A stretch of 64,000 nucleotides of DNA from Planctomycetota bacterium (GCA_021781415.1 JAJXWW010000157.1:1-64000), one strand, 5' to 3'; positions 16,795 through 26,991 are shown, counted from the first letter of the stretch. The notes: a model not told the origin generated them from the sequence alone. Numbers and translations are program-made.

Positions 16795-18267
16795 ATGCTG
16801 GAATTCATTACCGATAGGCTACCGCCGTACGCCGACCTGTTCTCGGGTTACACACTGGGATCGGCCTACGACGAAATGTTCGAGGCGAAGGATCGACCGC
16901 GCCCCCACTATCGGGCGCTGTACCGCCGTCTCCAATTGCTTTCTCCCGACGAGTTTCGCCGCCGCAAGGCCATGACCGATCTATCGATGCTGCAAAACGG
17001 CGTCGGTTTCACCGTCTATCGGCAGGAAGAAGGCATCGAACGAATCTGGCCGATGGACCCCGTGCCGCGCATCATCCCCGATGGCGAATGGCGACAAATC
17101 GAGCGGGGTTTGATTCAACGTCTGCTGGCTTTGAATCTCTTCCTCAAAGACATCTATCACGACCAACTGATCCTCCGCGATCGCGTTGTCGATCCGCGTC
17201 TGATCTACGAGGGAGCCTTCTTCCGGCGCGAGTTCATGGGCGCAACCGTGCCGCGCGACATCTACATCCACGTTTGCGGCACCGATCTGATCCGCGACGT
17301 AGACGGGCGCTATCTCGTCCTGGAAGACAATGCGCGGACGCCGTCCGGCGTCAGCTACATGCTGCACAATCGACAAGTGCTGAAGCGCGTGTTTCCGCAG
17401 CTGTTCGAGCAATGCGATGTGCGCGGGACCGACGACTACCCCGCGGCACTGTTGGCCGTATTGAAGTACATTGCTCCACCGGGCCGCCTCGATCCCACCG
17501 TGGTCTTGCTCAGTCCCGGCATCTACAACTCCGCCTATTTTGAACACACGTTTCTGGCGCAGCGCATGGGCATCGAGTTGGTCGAAGGGCGCGACTTGGT
17601 GGTCGATGGCAACCGCGTTCACATGCGGACGACGCGCGGGTTGGAGCGCGTCGATGTCATCTATCGCCGCATCGACGACGATTTTCTCGATCCGTTGACC
17701 TTTCGAGCCGACAGCGCTTTAGGTGTGCCGGGGTTGGTCAATGTTTATCGAGCGGGACAGGTGGCGTTGGCCAACAGTATCGGTACCGGCATTGCCGACG
17801 ATAAGGGGATCTATCCGTTTGTGCCCGACATCATTCGCTATTATCTGAAGCAAGATGCGATCTTGCCCAACGTCGAGACTTTCCGTCCGTTGGTGGCCAA
17901 TCATCTGAGCCATATTCTGCATAATCTCGATAAGCTGGTGGTAAAGACCGTGAACGAATCGGGCGGCTACGGCATGTTGATCGGCCCCGCTTCGACGGCG
18001 GCGCAGCGCGAGGAGTTTGCCGCGCGCGTTCGCGCGCATCCGCGCGACTACATCGCCCAGCCCACCATCCCGTTGTCCACGCATCCGACCTTCGTGGAAG
18101 GGCGTTTGGAGGGACGCCACGTCGATCTGCGGCCGTTCGTCTTGTGCGGCGAGAAGATCACCGTGGTGCCTGGCGCTCTCACGCGAGTGGCCCTGCCGCG
18201 CGGCAGCCTCGTCGTCAATAGCTCGCAGGGTGGAGGGAGCAAGGATACTTGGGTTCTGGCGGAATGA
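16795..18267 (+). CDS. Circularly permuted ATP-grasp type 2 protein (COG2308)
   Basis: 490 residues if started at ATG 16795, where family similarity begins ('[16 protein letters not shown]'); the frame extends back to 16660. The ribosome site is weak, so the start is uncertain. Recognised segments: 'DPVPRIIP', '[25 protein letters not shown]', '[16 protein letters not shown]', '[13 protein letters not shown]', '[15 protein letters not shown]' and the closing '[14 protein letters not shown]'. ATP-grasp enzymes form carboxylate-amine bonds through acyl phosphates, and this branch has been proposed in comparative genomics to make a peptide bond or tag. First gene of a three-gene operon with the alpha-E and transglutaminase genes. 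Confidence 0.92.
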   Translation: MLEFITDRLPPYADLFSGYTLGSAYDEMFEAKDRPRPHYRALYRRLQLLSPDEFRRRKAMTDLSMLQNGVGFTVYRQEEGIERIWPMDPVPRIIPDGEWRQIERGLIQRLLALNLFLKDIYHDQLILRDRVVDPRLIYEGAFFRREFMGATVPRDIYIHVCGTDLIRDVDGRYLVLEDNARTPSGVSYMLHNRQVLKRVFPQLFEQCDVRGTDDYPAALLAVLKYIAPPGRLDPTVVLLSPGIYNSAYFEHTFLAQRMGIELVEGRDLVVDGNRVHMRTTRGLERVDVIYRRIDDDFLDPLTFRADSALGVPGLVNVYRAGQVALANSIGTGIADDKGIYPFVPDIIRYYLKQDAILPNVETFRPLVANHLSHILHNLDKLVVKTVNESGGYGMLIGPASTAAQREEFAARVRAHPRDYIAQPTIPLSTHPTFVEGRLEGRHVDLRPFVLCGEKITVVPGALTRVALPRGSLVVNSSQGGGSKDTWVLAE

Positions 18268-18337
18268 TCGGGGTTTGCCGCGACGCGGGATCGCTCCGCA
18301 CCGTGTCGCGGATAGCCCGCCATGAGGGAACGCTTCC

Positions 18338-19294
18338 ATGTTAAGCCGGGTCGCCGATGCTCTGTTCTGGATGAGCCGCTATTTGGAGCGGGCCGAACAG
18401 ACCGCGCGCTTGCTCGACGTCTGTTTTCACTTGGAATTGGATCTGCACGGCGTCGGTGCCGGGCCGCACGAATTGCATTGGACGAGCCTGGCGGCGACCT
18501 TGCGTCAACGAGTGCCGTCCGCACATCTCGAATCGTCCACGCCGCAGGCGGCGCTGAGCGAATGGCTGATGTTTCGTGCCGATAACGCCGACAGCATTCT
18601 CTCGTGTGTCTCCCGCGCGCGCGGCAATGCCCGCAACATTCGCAGCGCCCTCCACCCCGCTCAGTGGCGCGAGTTGAACAAGTTGTATTGGCAGCTCAAC
18701 GACGCCGAGTTTCGAGAACGCGCGCGCGAATCGCCACACGATTTCTTGCACGCCGTCGAGTGCGGCAGCTGTTTGTTTCAAGGAATCTGCGACTCGCTAT
18801 GCAACCACGATGAGGGCTGGCAGTTTTTGCAGCTGGGTAGGTTTCTCGAACGCGCCGCCACCACGCTGCGCATTTTGGATATTCAATATCACTTACTCAC
18901 CGATCTCTCCAGCCCGCTCGATCTGCCCTTGGCCAATCTCGAATGGGCGGCAGTGCTGCGCGGTTGTCAATCGTACGACGCCTACCAACGACTGCACGGC
19001 GGTCGCATCGAACCGGAAGGAGTGGTCGGGTTTCTCCTTGCGCGCGCCGATTCTCCGCGCTCGGTTCGCTTTTGCCTGGAAGCGGCGGAGCGCGCGCTGA
19101 AGTCGATTGAGGAAAACTCCACGCGCCGCGGATTGAGCCATCCCGAACGCATCCTCGGTCTGATGCGCGCCGATCTGGAGTATCGGGGGCTGGACGAGAT
19201 CTTGACTGCTCCGCTCCACGTTTTTCTTACCCTCATGCAGGATCGCTGCGCCGAGGTGAGCCGCGTCGTTCAAGAGCGTTATTCCTTACGGTAG
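18338..19294 (+). CDS. Alpha-E domain protein (DUF403, COG2307)
   Basis: 318 residues, all-helical, matching the alpha-E family: start 'MLSRVADALFWMSRYLERAEQTARLLDV' pattern, internal 'LGRFLERAATTLRILDIQYHLL' and the end 'VVQERYSLR'. No enzymatic activity is established; it always travels with the ATP-grasp protein. It lies 70 bases after the ATP-grasp gene and 26 bases before the transglutaminase gene, in one orientation, so a shared transcript is likely. It may be a scaffold or substrate-recognition partner (inference). Confidence 0.92.
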   Translation: MLSRVADALFWMSRYLERAEQTARLLDVCFHLELDLHGVGAGPHELHWTSLAATLRQRVPSAHLESSTPQAALSEWLMFRADNADSILSCVSRARGNARNIRSALHPAQWRELNKLYWQLNDAEFRERARESPHDFLHAVECGSCLFQGICDSLCNHDEGWQFLQLGRFLERAATTLRILDIQYHLLTDLSSPLDLPLANLEWAAVLRGCQSYDAYQRLHGGRIEPEGVVGFLLARADSPRSVRFCLEAAERALKSIEENSTRRGLSHPERILGLMRADLEYRGLDEILTAPLHVFLTLMQDRCAEVSRVVQERYSLR

Positions 19295-19320
19295 TCGATG
19301 GTCCATCGTGCGAGGTTACC

Positions 19321-20265
19321 ATGATCCTCGAAGTTCAGCATGAAACGCGCTTCAGCTATTCCCGTCCCGTGACCGAGACCATCGCCGAGGTGCGCATGGA
19401 ACCTACTAGCGACGCGGAGCAAAGCTGTCGCTCGTTCGCCCTTCAAGTAAGCCCGCGCACCGAGAGTTTTCGTTATTGCGATGGCTTAGGCAATTCCGTG
19501 CATCACTTCAACGTGCTGGAGTCGCACGATGAGATACGCATCTTGGCGGCGAGTGTGATCGAGACGCATCCCCGCCCTCGCGCCGTCGATTCCTGCCGCG
19601 CGCTCTATCCTCTCGATCTTTCTGGAGCGGGCCTGGAGGTTCTCGATTACTTAAAATTGCGCGGCCCCATTAGCTGGTCGCCACGCTTACCGCCGCTTTT
19701 GGAGGTGCTGCGACCCGCGGAAGGTTCCTTCGTCGCCGCGTTCGTCCGCAACGTCGCCGACTATATTCGCACCCACTTCGAGTACGCTCCCGATGTGACG
19801 CTGGCCAATTCACCCATCGACGATGTTCTCGAACAAGGCAAGGGCGTCTGTCAAGATTTTACCCATCTGATGATCGCCGTCTTGCGATACCACGGCGTTC
19901 CCGCGCGCTACGTCAGCGGCTACCTCCATCGACCCCACGAACATTCGCAGAGTCACGCTTGGTGCGAAGTCTGGCTGCCGGAATTGGGGTGGTTCGGCGT
20001 CGATCCCACCAACGATTCCCCGATCGACGAACATTACGTTAAAGTGGCGGTGGGACGCGACTTCACCGATGTCTCGCCGAACCGGGGAACCTATCGAGGC
20101 GAGGCTCGAGAAGAGATTTTTGTGCGCGTGGAGACGCGCACTCTGACGACCTTGCCTTCGCGCTCCTGGCAGGAGCAGCTGCCTCCCCTGCATGTTCCGC
20201 TTACCGCCATCGTGCCCCGCAAGCGCCCCTCGTCGAACCAGCAAGACGAACAGCAACAACAATAA
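19321..20265 (+). CDS. Transglutaminase-like cysteine protease family protein (COG1305)
   Basis: 314 residues. An N-terminal beta domain of the bacterial transglutaminase type ('HETRFSYSRPVTE') precedes the papain-like core with the full triad: C177 in 'GKGVCQDF', H212 in 'QSHAW' and D228 in 'GVDPTND'. No signal peptide, so cytoplasmic. Members can hydrolyse or transfer peptides at glutamine/isopeptide bonds. Third gene of the ATP-grasp/alpha-E operon; in many genomes this trio also carries the Anbu peptidase, found here at 47.4 kb. The C-terminus ends in a poly-Gln-like 'QQDEQQQQ' stretch. Confidence 0.92.
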   Translation: MILEVQHETRFSYSRPVTETIAEVRMEPTSDAEQSCRSFALQVSPRTESFRYCDGLGNSVHHFNVLESHDEIRILAASVIETHPRPRAVDSCRALYPLDLSGAGLEVLDYLKLRGPISWSPRLPPLLEVLRPAEGSFVAAFVRNVADYIRTHFEYAPDVTLANSPIDDVLEQGKGVCQDFTHLMIAVLRYHGVPARYVSGYLHRPHEHSQSHAWCEVWLPELGWFGVDPTNDSPIDEHYVKVAVGRDFTDVSPNRGTYRGEAREEIFVRVETRTLTTLPSRSWQEQLPPLHVPLTAIVPRKRPSSNQQDEQQQQ

Positions 20266-20370
20266 GACTCGGCTCGAAGCGTGAGACGCGGACAACGCGG
20301 AAAGGCTGTCCCAATTGCTCGTTTTACCGATTTTACCCGATCGACGGAGGATGAGACTCCGTAGCAAAAG

Positions 20371-20465
20371 TCCCTCTCCCCCGTAGTCAGGCGGAGTGGG
20401 ATTGGGGTGAGAGGGCGAGTGATCCGAGAGTTCTTGCCCCTCACCTCTGAGTACAGGGGAGAGGG
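20371..20465. repeat. Dispersed palindromic repeat, copy C (in the 368-base gap 20266-20633)
   Basis: Left part TCCCTCTCCCCCGTAGTCAGG (20371 onward) and right part CTGAGTACAGGGGAGAGGGA (ending 20465) are imperfect inverted repeats, with GGGGTGAGAGGG and GCCCCTCACC runs between. Same architecture as copies A and B. Located after the transglutaminase stop; the rest of the gap holds the promoter of the small gene at 20634. Confidence 0.75.
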
Positions 20466-20549
20466 AAGCCTATGAGACGGTCTCTAGGACTTTCCCTCGA
20501 CTTGCAGCTGCGGCAGGCTGAAAATACTTGACAAAAAATGAATTCTTCC

Positions 20550-20577
20550 TTGCCCCCGATCCATTAACCGATATACT
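20550..20577 (+). promoter_or_regulatory. Candidate promoter of the 60-residue gene
   Basis: TTGCCC (20550-20555) and TATACT (20572-20577) are separated by 16 bases, a fair sigma-70-type match, 57 bases before the ATG at 20634. A perfect TTGACA at 20528-20533 also lies upstream but has no suitably spaced -10. Confidence 0.45.
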
Positions 20578-20633
20578 TTTTAAGCAACTGAGGGAGGAGA
20601 GTTCCATTCATTCTGTCGAGAGGGAAATGCTTT

Positions 20634-20816
20634 ATGTTAAGCAGTGTCGAGGCGGAGGTTGATTTCATCGAAGAATTGCGCCTGCGTCGGTGGGCGCGCG
20701 AACACTATGTTTCGCGGAATCAACGGGATGAATTCTGGCACCCGGTCATTCTCGACGAGATGAACCGAAAAGAGCGGGAAGTGGCCAACGCCGAGCCGGT
20801 CTTCACCTGCGCTTGA
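20634..20816 (+). CDS. Small 60-residue protein of unknown function
   Basis: Short highly charged protein, mostly helical by appearance ('VDFIEELRLRRWAREHYV', 'HPVILDEMNRKEREV'). The ATG is preceded by GAGAGGGAAA. Evidence that it is a real gene is structural: a candidate promoter just upstream, a ribosome site, and a well-formed terminator 23 bases after the stop, making a tidy monocistronic unit. No signal peptide or membrane segment. I do not recognise a family; planctomycetes have short conserved hypothetical proteins of this charged type. Confidence 0.6.
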   Translation: MLSSVEAEVDFIEELRLRRWAREHYVSRNQRDEFWHPVILDEMNRKEREVANAEPVFTCA

Positions 20817-20839
20817 TGCTCTCCCCCACAAAAAAGTAG

Positions 20840-20876
20840 AACCCCGAAGCGGTCGAACCCTCGATCCTTCGGGGTT
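20840..20876 (+). terminator. Terminator of the 60-residue gene
   Basis: A 10-base-pair stem, AACCCCGAAG (20840-20849) with CTTCGGGGTT (20867-20876), has an inner loop that can pair further (TCGA/TCGA) and is followed by TTGGCGTTTC. Confidence 0.75.
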
Positions 20877-21035
20877 TGGCGTTTCTAGGGTATCGCTTTT
20901 CGACTCGTCCCTTCGCTTCTTCGCCGCTTTTTATCTTCTCATCGTCGATTGACACCGCCGAGGCGGCGTGGGAAACTGCATTTCCTCGCCTTGCCGTCGG
21001 TTTGCATCCCGAACCCACCCGCTTGGAGGTAGATC

Positions 21036-24000
21036 ATGCGTCCGCGCTTCACTTTACACTCGCTTATCGTGGGTACACTCCTTCTCGTTTTCGCTCTCCC
21101 GTGGGTTCCGGCAGCAGAAGACTCTGGCGCACCGGGATTAATTGCCACGCTCAAGGGACACAGTGAAGCCGTTTACGCCCTGGGTTTCTCGCCGGATGGG
21201 AAGTACGTCGTGAGCGGCAGCGGCGATAAGATGGTCAAAATATGGGACGGCGCGACCGGCAAAGAATTGAAGAGCTACGGCGGGCCGACGGGCCACCAAA
21301 GTCTCGTACTCAGCGTCTCTCTGAATCGAGAGGGAACCCTCATCGCCACGGGCGGCTCGGACAATACGGCCAAGTTATGGGACTTTCCAGGCTCCAGTCC
21401 GATCCGCGCCCTTGCAAAAAGCGAAGGTGCCAAGACTCTCGCGGTCAGCAGCGATGGGGCGAAATTGGCTGGAGGCGAAAAGGACGGAACCATCAAGATA
21501 TGGAACAGCGCGGATGGCAAGGAGCTCCTAAGGATACAGGGACATCGCGGCGCGGTGACTGGCTTGGCGTTCAGCGGCAACGGGCAACTACTCGTCTCCT
21601 CCGGCGCGGACAAGACCCTTCGCTTCTGGAATCCTGTCAACGGGCAGAGCCTCGGCGTCGTGGGGGCGCACGCTTCGGAGGCGCGAGGCGTCGCCTTCCA
21701 TCCGAACGGCAGTGCGGTCTATAGCGAGGGTGCGGACGGTCTGTTGAAATTCTGGTCGCTTCCCCCGGTGGCTTCCAAGCCGGTCGGATCGCCTCACGGG
21801 GACGCCGTGTCGGCCTTGGCGCTGTCCGCCGACGGAAATACCCTCGTCTCCGCCAGTGCCGACAAAACGGTGCGCGTGGCAAACGCTGTCAGCGGTCAAG
21901 TCGTCCGCGAGTTGAAGGGTGCGAACGCCGCCGTCGAAACGGCAGCGCTCTCGCCCAACGGTGCAATTGTCGCGGCGGGGACGGCGGACAAGCACTTGCT
22001 CGTTTGGCAAACGAAGGACGGCCAGCTGCTCGCCGACGTGGCCAATCCGACCGATGGGCTTGCGTTCCATCCGAACTCGAATCAGCTGATAACGGGCGGG
22101 GGTGACGGAGTGCTGAAACTCTGGGCCATGCCGCCGACTCCGGATCGCGTGTTGGCGCATGCCGATGCCGTTCGAGCGGCTGTCGCCAGCGCCGATGGGA
22201 AACGACTCTTCACCGGAGGCGCGGACAAGATCGTTCGCTCGTGGAATCTTGCCGACACGAAGCAACCGGAGCGTCAATTCTCCGGCCATACCGCGGCCGT
22301 CAATGCCGTATCGATTAGCGGCAACGGACAGTTGCTCGCCTCGACGGGAGACGATGGAACCATCCGCTTTTGGAACCAGACCAACGGCCAGCAGACGGCA
22401 TCGATCGGGGCTTACGAAAGCCCCGCGACGAGTCTGGCCTTCGATGGAAGCAATCGAGTTCTCTCCGCATCGGCAGACGGCAGCATCACGTTGTGGCAGC
22501 CTCCCGCGAGCATGGGCAAGCTACTCGCGCATCCCGCTCCCGTCGTCTCAGCCGTTCTCAGTTCGGACGGCGCGCGTTTGTTGACGGGATGCGGCGACAA
22601 GCAAGTGCGGTTATGGGATTCGACGAGCGGGAAGCTCGAACGTCCTTTTGCCGGACACGCGCTCGGCGTTCTGTGCGTGGCCATGAACCCCTCCGGCACG
22701 CAAGTGGCCGGCGGCGGGGCCGACAAGACGCTCCTCTTATGGGAGACGGCCAACGCCAAGGAGATCAAGAGATTTCCCTTACCCGCCGCGGTCAACAGCG
22801 TGGCGTTCGCTCCGGACGGCAAAAAGCTCGCCGCCGGCCTCGCCGACAATAGCATCCATCTGTTCGACCCGACAATGGGCAAGGAGATCAAGACAATAAC
22901 GGGACACAAGGGGCCGGTTAACTCTCTTGTTTTTACCGCGAAGGGAGATCGACTCATCTCCGCCAGCGCCGATAAGTCGATCCAAGTTTGGAGTCTCGCC
23001 GAGGGCAAGTCGGAGAGGAAATGGGAGTACGGCGGCTCGGTTTCGGCGCTCGCACTGAGCAAGGACGAAACCCGCATCGCGGCCGGCGGCGCGAGCAAGA
23101 ACATTGAGGTGTGGACATTGGCGGACGGTAAATCGCAAGCGAGGTTTGCCACGCCCGCCATCGTGCATGGGGTGTGCTTCAGCCCCGATGGATCGCGGCT
23201 CCTCGTTGCCAACGACGACCAGAAGGCGCGCCTGTACGGACTCGACGGGAAACTCGTTGAGTTTTTTGGCCACGATGGACCCGTCCACGCCGTCGCCTTC
23301 CACAACGACGGGAAGCGCGTTTTCACGGCCAGTGCCGATAAGACGGCGCGCTCGTGGCCGTTGTCCTTGGTGTGGCAGGCCCGACACGATGGCCCCGTCA
23401 GGCAAGCCGTCTTCAATGCTCGCTTCGATCGCGTCGCATCTTGCAGCGACGACAAAACCGTCAAGATCTGGAATGCGGCCGACGGGAAGCCGGTCAAGTC
23501 GTTGGTCGCACACGACGCGCCCGTGGCCGGAGTTGCCGTCAACGCCGATGCCACGCGCATCGTCTCTTGCGGATTGGACAAGACGGTCAAAATCTTCACC
23601 CTGGCCGCAAAGGCCGATGCGAAAGAGGATAAGCCCGTCACCGTCCAACTGACTGCTCCCGCCTCCGCCGTCGCGCTGAGTCCCAACGGGCGGTATCTCG
23701 CCGTCGCCGTCGAGGAGAAATCCCGTGCCCGCGTTCTTGTACTCGATGCGGCGACGGGGAAGGAGTTGCTCGTTTACGCGGATCGAGCGGGAGCGATCCC
23801 GTCGTTGAGCTTTCTCGCCGATAATCGCACACTCGTCTCTGCTGGGACGGATAAAGTCGTTCGGCTTTCCGATATGAATCTGATTTCGACCTTCGATGCT
23901 TCTCCCGGCGGCTTCGCAAGCGTGGCCTTCTCGAGTAATGGTTTACAAGTGCTTTCTGGGGGATTGGACAAGACGGTCAAGCTCTGGGACGCGGCCAAAG

Positions 24001-25652
24001 GACAGATCGTGAAGACGTTCGGTCCCTTGCCAGAGGCCGTTCGCGCCGTCGCCTTCAATCGGGCGGGAACACAGATCGGCGCAGCCTCCGGCAAGCTGGC
24101 CACGGTCTGGAACCTTGCCGACGGCAAGGAAGTACGCAGGCTCGAACATCCCGCCGAGGTGCAGTCTCTCTCGTTCAGCGCCGACGGAACCCGGCTCTCG
24201 ACCGGCGGAAACGACAAAGAAGTACACGTTTGGGAGTTGACGACTGGGCACGAATTGCAGGCGTTTCCGCAAGAGGGAGCCGTTCGCTCCGTCGTTTTCC
24301 ACCCCAGTAACAACGCGCTCCTCTTCTCCGCCGGCAACGAGAAGAGCGTGAGCCGTCACACCACGACCATCGCGCGCGTCGTGCCCGTTGGCACGCCGTT
24401 GCACGCCCTCGATGTCGCATCGAACGGCGCGTCCGTTTTAACGGCCGGCGACGACGGCAAAATCAAACTGTGGAACACCGGCAACGGCAACAACGAACGC
24501 TCGTTCGTTGCGGGAGACAAGGCAATTCATGCCCTTACGGTGTCGAAAAGCAACGTGCTTCTCGCCGCTGGAGGAGTCGACCGAATCGTCCGGGTCTTCT
24601 CGTTTACCGACGGCAAATTACTCGCCGAAATAAAAGCGCCCGGCCCGATCCACAAGCTAAGCTTCGCGCCGAATAGTCGGACGCTGGCCGCCAGCTGCTC
24701 CTCGGACCAAGGCGCGGGGACGTTGCAGACGTGGAATGTGGTCTACAATCCTGGCCAGCCGACGCCTGCCGAGTTTGGGAAGCCGATTCAGAGCTACGGC
24801 GAGGCCGGCGCGGTCGGCGACCTCGTCTTCGATCCCAAGGGCGAGATTTTCTATTCCGGCAGTGCCGACAAGGCAATTCAAGTCTGGAAACTCGCCTCGG
24901 ACGCTCCGACAAAGAGCTTTCAACATCCCAACCTCGTCGATGTGGTGGCGTTCAGCCCGGACGGAACACAATTGGCCACCGGCTGTCACGATGGCCGCGT
25001 GCGTCTCTTCGATGTGGCCAAGGGAACGGTCCTCCGCGAGATCCAGGCGCACGTCACCATGCCTCAACCTTCCGCGGTGTACTGTCTCGCTTGGAGCGCC
25101 GATGGCAAACAGATTGTCTCCGGTAGTTTCGATCGCAGTCTGAAGTTATGGAACGTCGCCGACGGCAAGTTGATCCGCGAGTTCAAAGCCTACGAGGACA
25201 AGAAGTTTGAGAAGGGGCATCGCGACAGCGTGGTGTGCTTGACACTATCGCCGGACGGGAAGACATTGGCGTCCGGCGATTGGGATCACTCCATCAAAAT
25301 CTGGAACGTCGCCGACGGTAGCGTCCTGCGCGATCTGACCAACCCAAACCTGAAGCCGCGACCGGATTCGCCACAAGCTCATCCTGGCGTTGTCTACGCG
25401 CTGCGCTTCACGCCGGACGGCAAGCGTTTGGTGAGTGCCGGCGGAGCGCCGCGCCTACGCGGCTATTTGGCGATCTGGAATGTCGCCGACGGGAAGTTGC
25501 TCCACGGAGGCGAGCAAAAGTCGGGTACTTTGTTCTCTTTGGCCCTGTCGCCAGACGGTAAGTACCTCGCCGTCGGGACGGGCGGCTCCAACACGCCGGG
25601 AGAAGAGGGCGATAAGAATAACGCCTATGTGATGAAATTACCTCCGGGATAG
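21036..25652 (+). CDS. Giant exported WD40-repeat protein
   Basis: 1538 residues from ATG 21036 (GGAGGT seven bases upstream). A signal peptide ends near 'VPAAED'. The whole mature protein is a chain of roughly 30-35 WD40-type repeats ('FSPDGKYVVSGSGDKMVKIWD' pattern), enough for four or five seven-bladed propellers in tandem. No enzymatic, kinase or cytochrome domain is fused, which is unusual next to other WD40 proteins in this window. It should act as a large extracytoplasmic interaction platform. Repeat boundaries are regular and there is no internal stop. Stands alone after the small gene's terminator. Confidence 0.88.
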   Translation: MRPRFTLHSLIVGTLLLVFALPWVPAAEDSGAPGLIATLKGHSEAVYALGFSPDGKYVVSGSGDKMVKIWDGATGKELKSYGGPTGHQSLVLSVSLNREGTLIATGGSDNTAKLWDFPGSSPIRALAKSEGAKTLAVSSDGAKLAGGEKDGTIKIWNSADGKELLRIQGHRGAVTGLAFSGNGQLLVSSGADKTLRFWNPVNGQSLGVVGAHASEARGVAFHPNGSAVYSEGADGLLKFWSLPPVASKPVGSPHGDAVSALALSADGNTLVSASADKTVRVANAVSGQVVRELKGANAAVETAALSPNGAIVAAGTADKHLLVWQTKDGQLLADVANPTDGLAFHPNSNQLITGGGDGVLKLWAMPPTPDRVLAHADAVRAAVASADGKRLFTGGADKIVRSWNLADTKQPERQFSGHTAAVNAVSISGNGQLLASTGDDGTIRFWNQTNGQQTASIGAYESPATSLAFDGSNRVLSASADGSITLWQPPASMGKLLAHPAPVVSAVLSSDGARLLTGCGDKQVRLWDSTSGKLERPFAGHALGVLCVAMNPSGTQVAGGGADKTLLLWETANAKEIKRFPLPAAVNSVAFAPDGKKLAAGLADNSIHLFDPTMGKEIKTITGHKGPVNSLVFTAKGDRLISASADKSIQVWSLAEGKSERKWEYGGSVSALALSKDETRIAAGGASKNIEVWTLADGKSQARFATPAIVHGVCFSPDGSRLLVANDDQKARLYGLDGKLVEFFGHDGPVHAVAFHNDGKRVFTASADKTARSWPLSLVWQARHDGPVRQAVFNARFDRVASCSDDKTVKIWNAADGKPVKSLVAHDAPVAGVAVNADATRIVSCGLDKTVKIFTLAAKADAKEDKPVTVQLTAPASAVALSPNGRYLAVAVEEKSRARVLVLDAATGKELLVYADRAGAIPSLSFLADNRTLVSAGTDKVVRLSDMNLISTFDASPGGFASVAFSSNGLQVLSGGLDKTVKLWDAAKGQIVKTFGPLPEAVRAVAFNRAGTQIGAASGKLATVWNLADGKEVRRLEHPAEVQSLSFSADGTRLSTGGNDKEVHVWELTTGHELQAFPQEGAVRSVVFHPSNNALLFSAGNEKSVSRHTTTIARVVPVGTPLHALDVASNGASVLTAGDDGKIKLWNTGNGNNERSFVAGDKAIHALTVSKSNVLLAAGGVDRIVRVFSFTDGKLLAEIKAPGPIHKLSFAPNSRTLAASCSSDQGAGTLQTWNVVYNPGQPTPAEFGKPIQSYGEAGAVGDLVFDPKGEIFYSGSADKAIQVWKLASDAPTKSFQHPNLVDVVAFSPDGTQLATGCHDGRVRLFDVAKGTVLREIQAHVTMPQPSAVYCLAWSADGKQIVSGSFDRSLKLWNVADGKLIREFKAYEDKKFEKGHRDSVVCLTLSPDGKTLASGDWDHSIKIWNVADGSVLRDLTNPNLKPRPDSPQAHPGVVYALRFTPDGKRLVSAGGAPRLRGYLAIWNVADGKLLHGGEQKSGTLFSLALSPDGKYLAVGTGGSNTPGEEGDKNNAYVMKLPPG

Positions 25653-25725
25653 AGCCGTTCCCCACGGGGGCAGTTCAATCGTCGATCTTGGCGTGAAGTC
25701 GGATCGCCGGAAAAAGAGGAGAAGC

Positions 25726-25935
25726 ATGAAACCCAAGCTGGAAGTCATTGCACCCTTCGGAGGCGACAAAGGCTTCTCTCTCGCCCACATCCTCTTCGTC
25801 TACCCCAGCCCGGCCACTTTGCTCCAAGCCAATGCAAAAGAAACCATTCGATCCACATGCGATTCGACGCGTCCGGACGGGGGGTGCCGACGTTTAATTT
25901 TCGCTTTCGTTCGTCGGCGGTTGAGGAGCCAATGA
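25726..25935 (+). CDS. Possible small ORF after the WD40 gene (doubtful)
   Basis: A 69-residue frame begins at an ATG preceded by a strong AGAGGAGAAGC ribosome site, which is the only support. The product has no recognised motif and a basic, arginine-rich tail. Its last 42 bases overlap the 3' end of the convergent sigma-54 activator gene. It may be a decayed gene or chance. Confidence 0.25.
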   Translation: MKPKLEVIAPFGGDKGFSLAHILFVYPSPATLLQANAKETIRSTCDSTRPDGGCRRLIFAFVRRRLRSQ

Positions 25936-26991
25936 GTTGCCGCCGGCCATGCGTTCGTAGTCGCTGACCTTCTTGTGCAGGGTATTGCGATTGATGCCGA
26001 GTCGTTTGGCTGCCGTCACCTGAACCCGACCGCAGGTTATCATCACTTGTTCGATGAGTTCGCGCTCCACGGCCCCGACGATGCGCTCATTGAGCGAGCC
26101 ATCCGGAAGCGACTGTACGCCGGAGCGAACCAGCTGCTGGATTTGGCTTTGGAGATCGTTTCCTCCGCGTCCCCGGACGACGCGCCAACGACGCGCGCCT
26201 TGCCCAGGCGGGGTCAGCAAGTCCGGCGTCAATGGCCCGCCTCCCGATAGAACCACGGCACGTTCCATGTAGTTTTCGAGTTCGCGCACATTGCCCGGCC
26301 AATCGTGATTGAGCAAGATCTTAATCACTTCGGAGGTCAGCTCCGGCGCGTCGCGGCGATGCTCTTCACTGTGGCGCTCGAGGAAGAATCGCGCCAACGC
26401 GGGGATGTCCTCGCGGCGTTCGCGCAGGGGAGGCAATTCGATGGCCACCACGTTGAGGCGGTAGTAGAGGTCGTCCCGAAAGCGACCGGCGACAATCTCG
26501 TCTTCCAGATATTGATTGGTGGCGGCGATGACGCGGGTGTCGACGCGGATGGTTCGACTCTCGCCGACGCGCTCGAACTCCTTCTCTTGCAAGACGCGCA
26601 GCAGCTTGACCTGCAATTTCGGACTCATGCTGGAGATTTCATCGAGAAAGATGGTGCCGCCGTGCGCCGCCTCGAATCGTCCGGTCTTGTTGTCGATGGC
26701 TCCGGTGAACGCGCCTTTGACGTGCCCGAACAACTCGCTCTCCAAAAGGCTCTCGGCCAAGGCACAGCAATTGACTCGGACGTACGGACCTTCGGCGCGC
26801 GGACTGAGACGATGCAGGGAGCGCGCGAGAACTTCCTTGCCGGTTCCTGTTTCGCCAACGAGTAGCACGCTCGCCGGAGTTGGTGCCACCAGGCGGACGA
26901 GACGATAGACCTCGCGCATGGCCGGGGAGTCTCCCACGATCCCCGGCAACAGATTTCCGTCTTCGGCGTCGGACGATTCGGACCATTTCAT
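25894..26991 (-). CDS. Sigma-54 activator (AAA+ domain and Fis-type HTH, no receiver)
   Basis: 365 residues. After a 15-residue leader the AAA+ domain begins directly, with Walker A 'GETGTGKE' (46-53), the sigma-54 contact loop GAFTGA (93-98), Walker B 'GGTIFLDEI', and R-finger region '[13 protein letters not shown]'. The C-terminal Fis-like helix-turn-helix ('[20 protein letters not shown]') binds enhancer DNA. No N-terminal receiver, GAF or PAS domain, so control must come from expression, partner proteins or ligand binding to the core. Last gene of a minus-strand set: 69 bases after the sigma-factor gene. Confidence 0.9.
   Translation of the reverse strand: MKWSESSDAEDGNLLPGIVGDSPAMREVYRLVRLVAPTPASVLLVGETGTGKEVLARSLHRLSPRAEGPYVRVNCCALAESLLESELFGHVKGAFTGAIDNKTGRFEAAHGGTIFLDEISSMSPKLQVKLLRVLQEKEFERVGESRTIRVDTRVIAATNQYLEDEIVAGRFRDDLYYRLNVVAIELPPLRERREDIPALARFFLERHSEEHRRDAPELTSEVIKILLNHDWPGNVRELENYMERAVVLSGGGPLTPDLLTPPGQGARRWRVVRGRGGNDLQSQIQQLVRSGVQSLPDGSLNERIVGAVERELIEQVMITCGRVQVTAAKRLGINRNTLHKKVSDYERMAGGNSLAPQPPTNESEN

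Noticed and set aside
22412-23686. 424-codon minus-strand frame
   Set aside because: It is an antisense shadow of the regular WD40 repeats in the 1538-residue protein; repeated sequence keeps the frame open.
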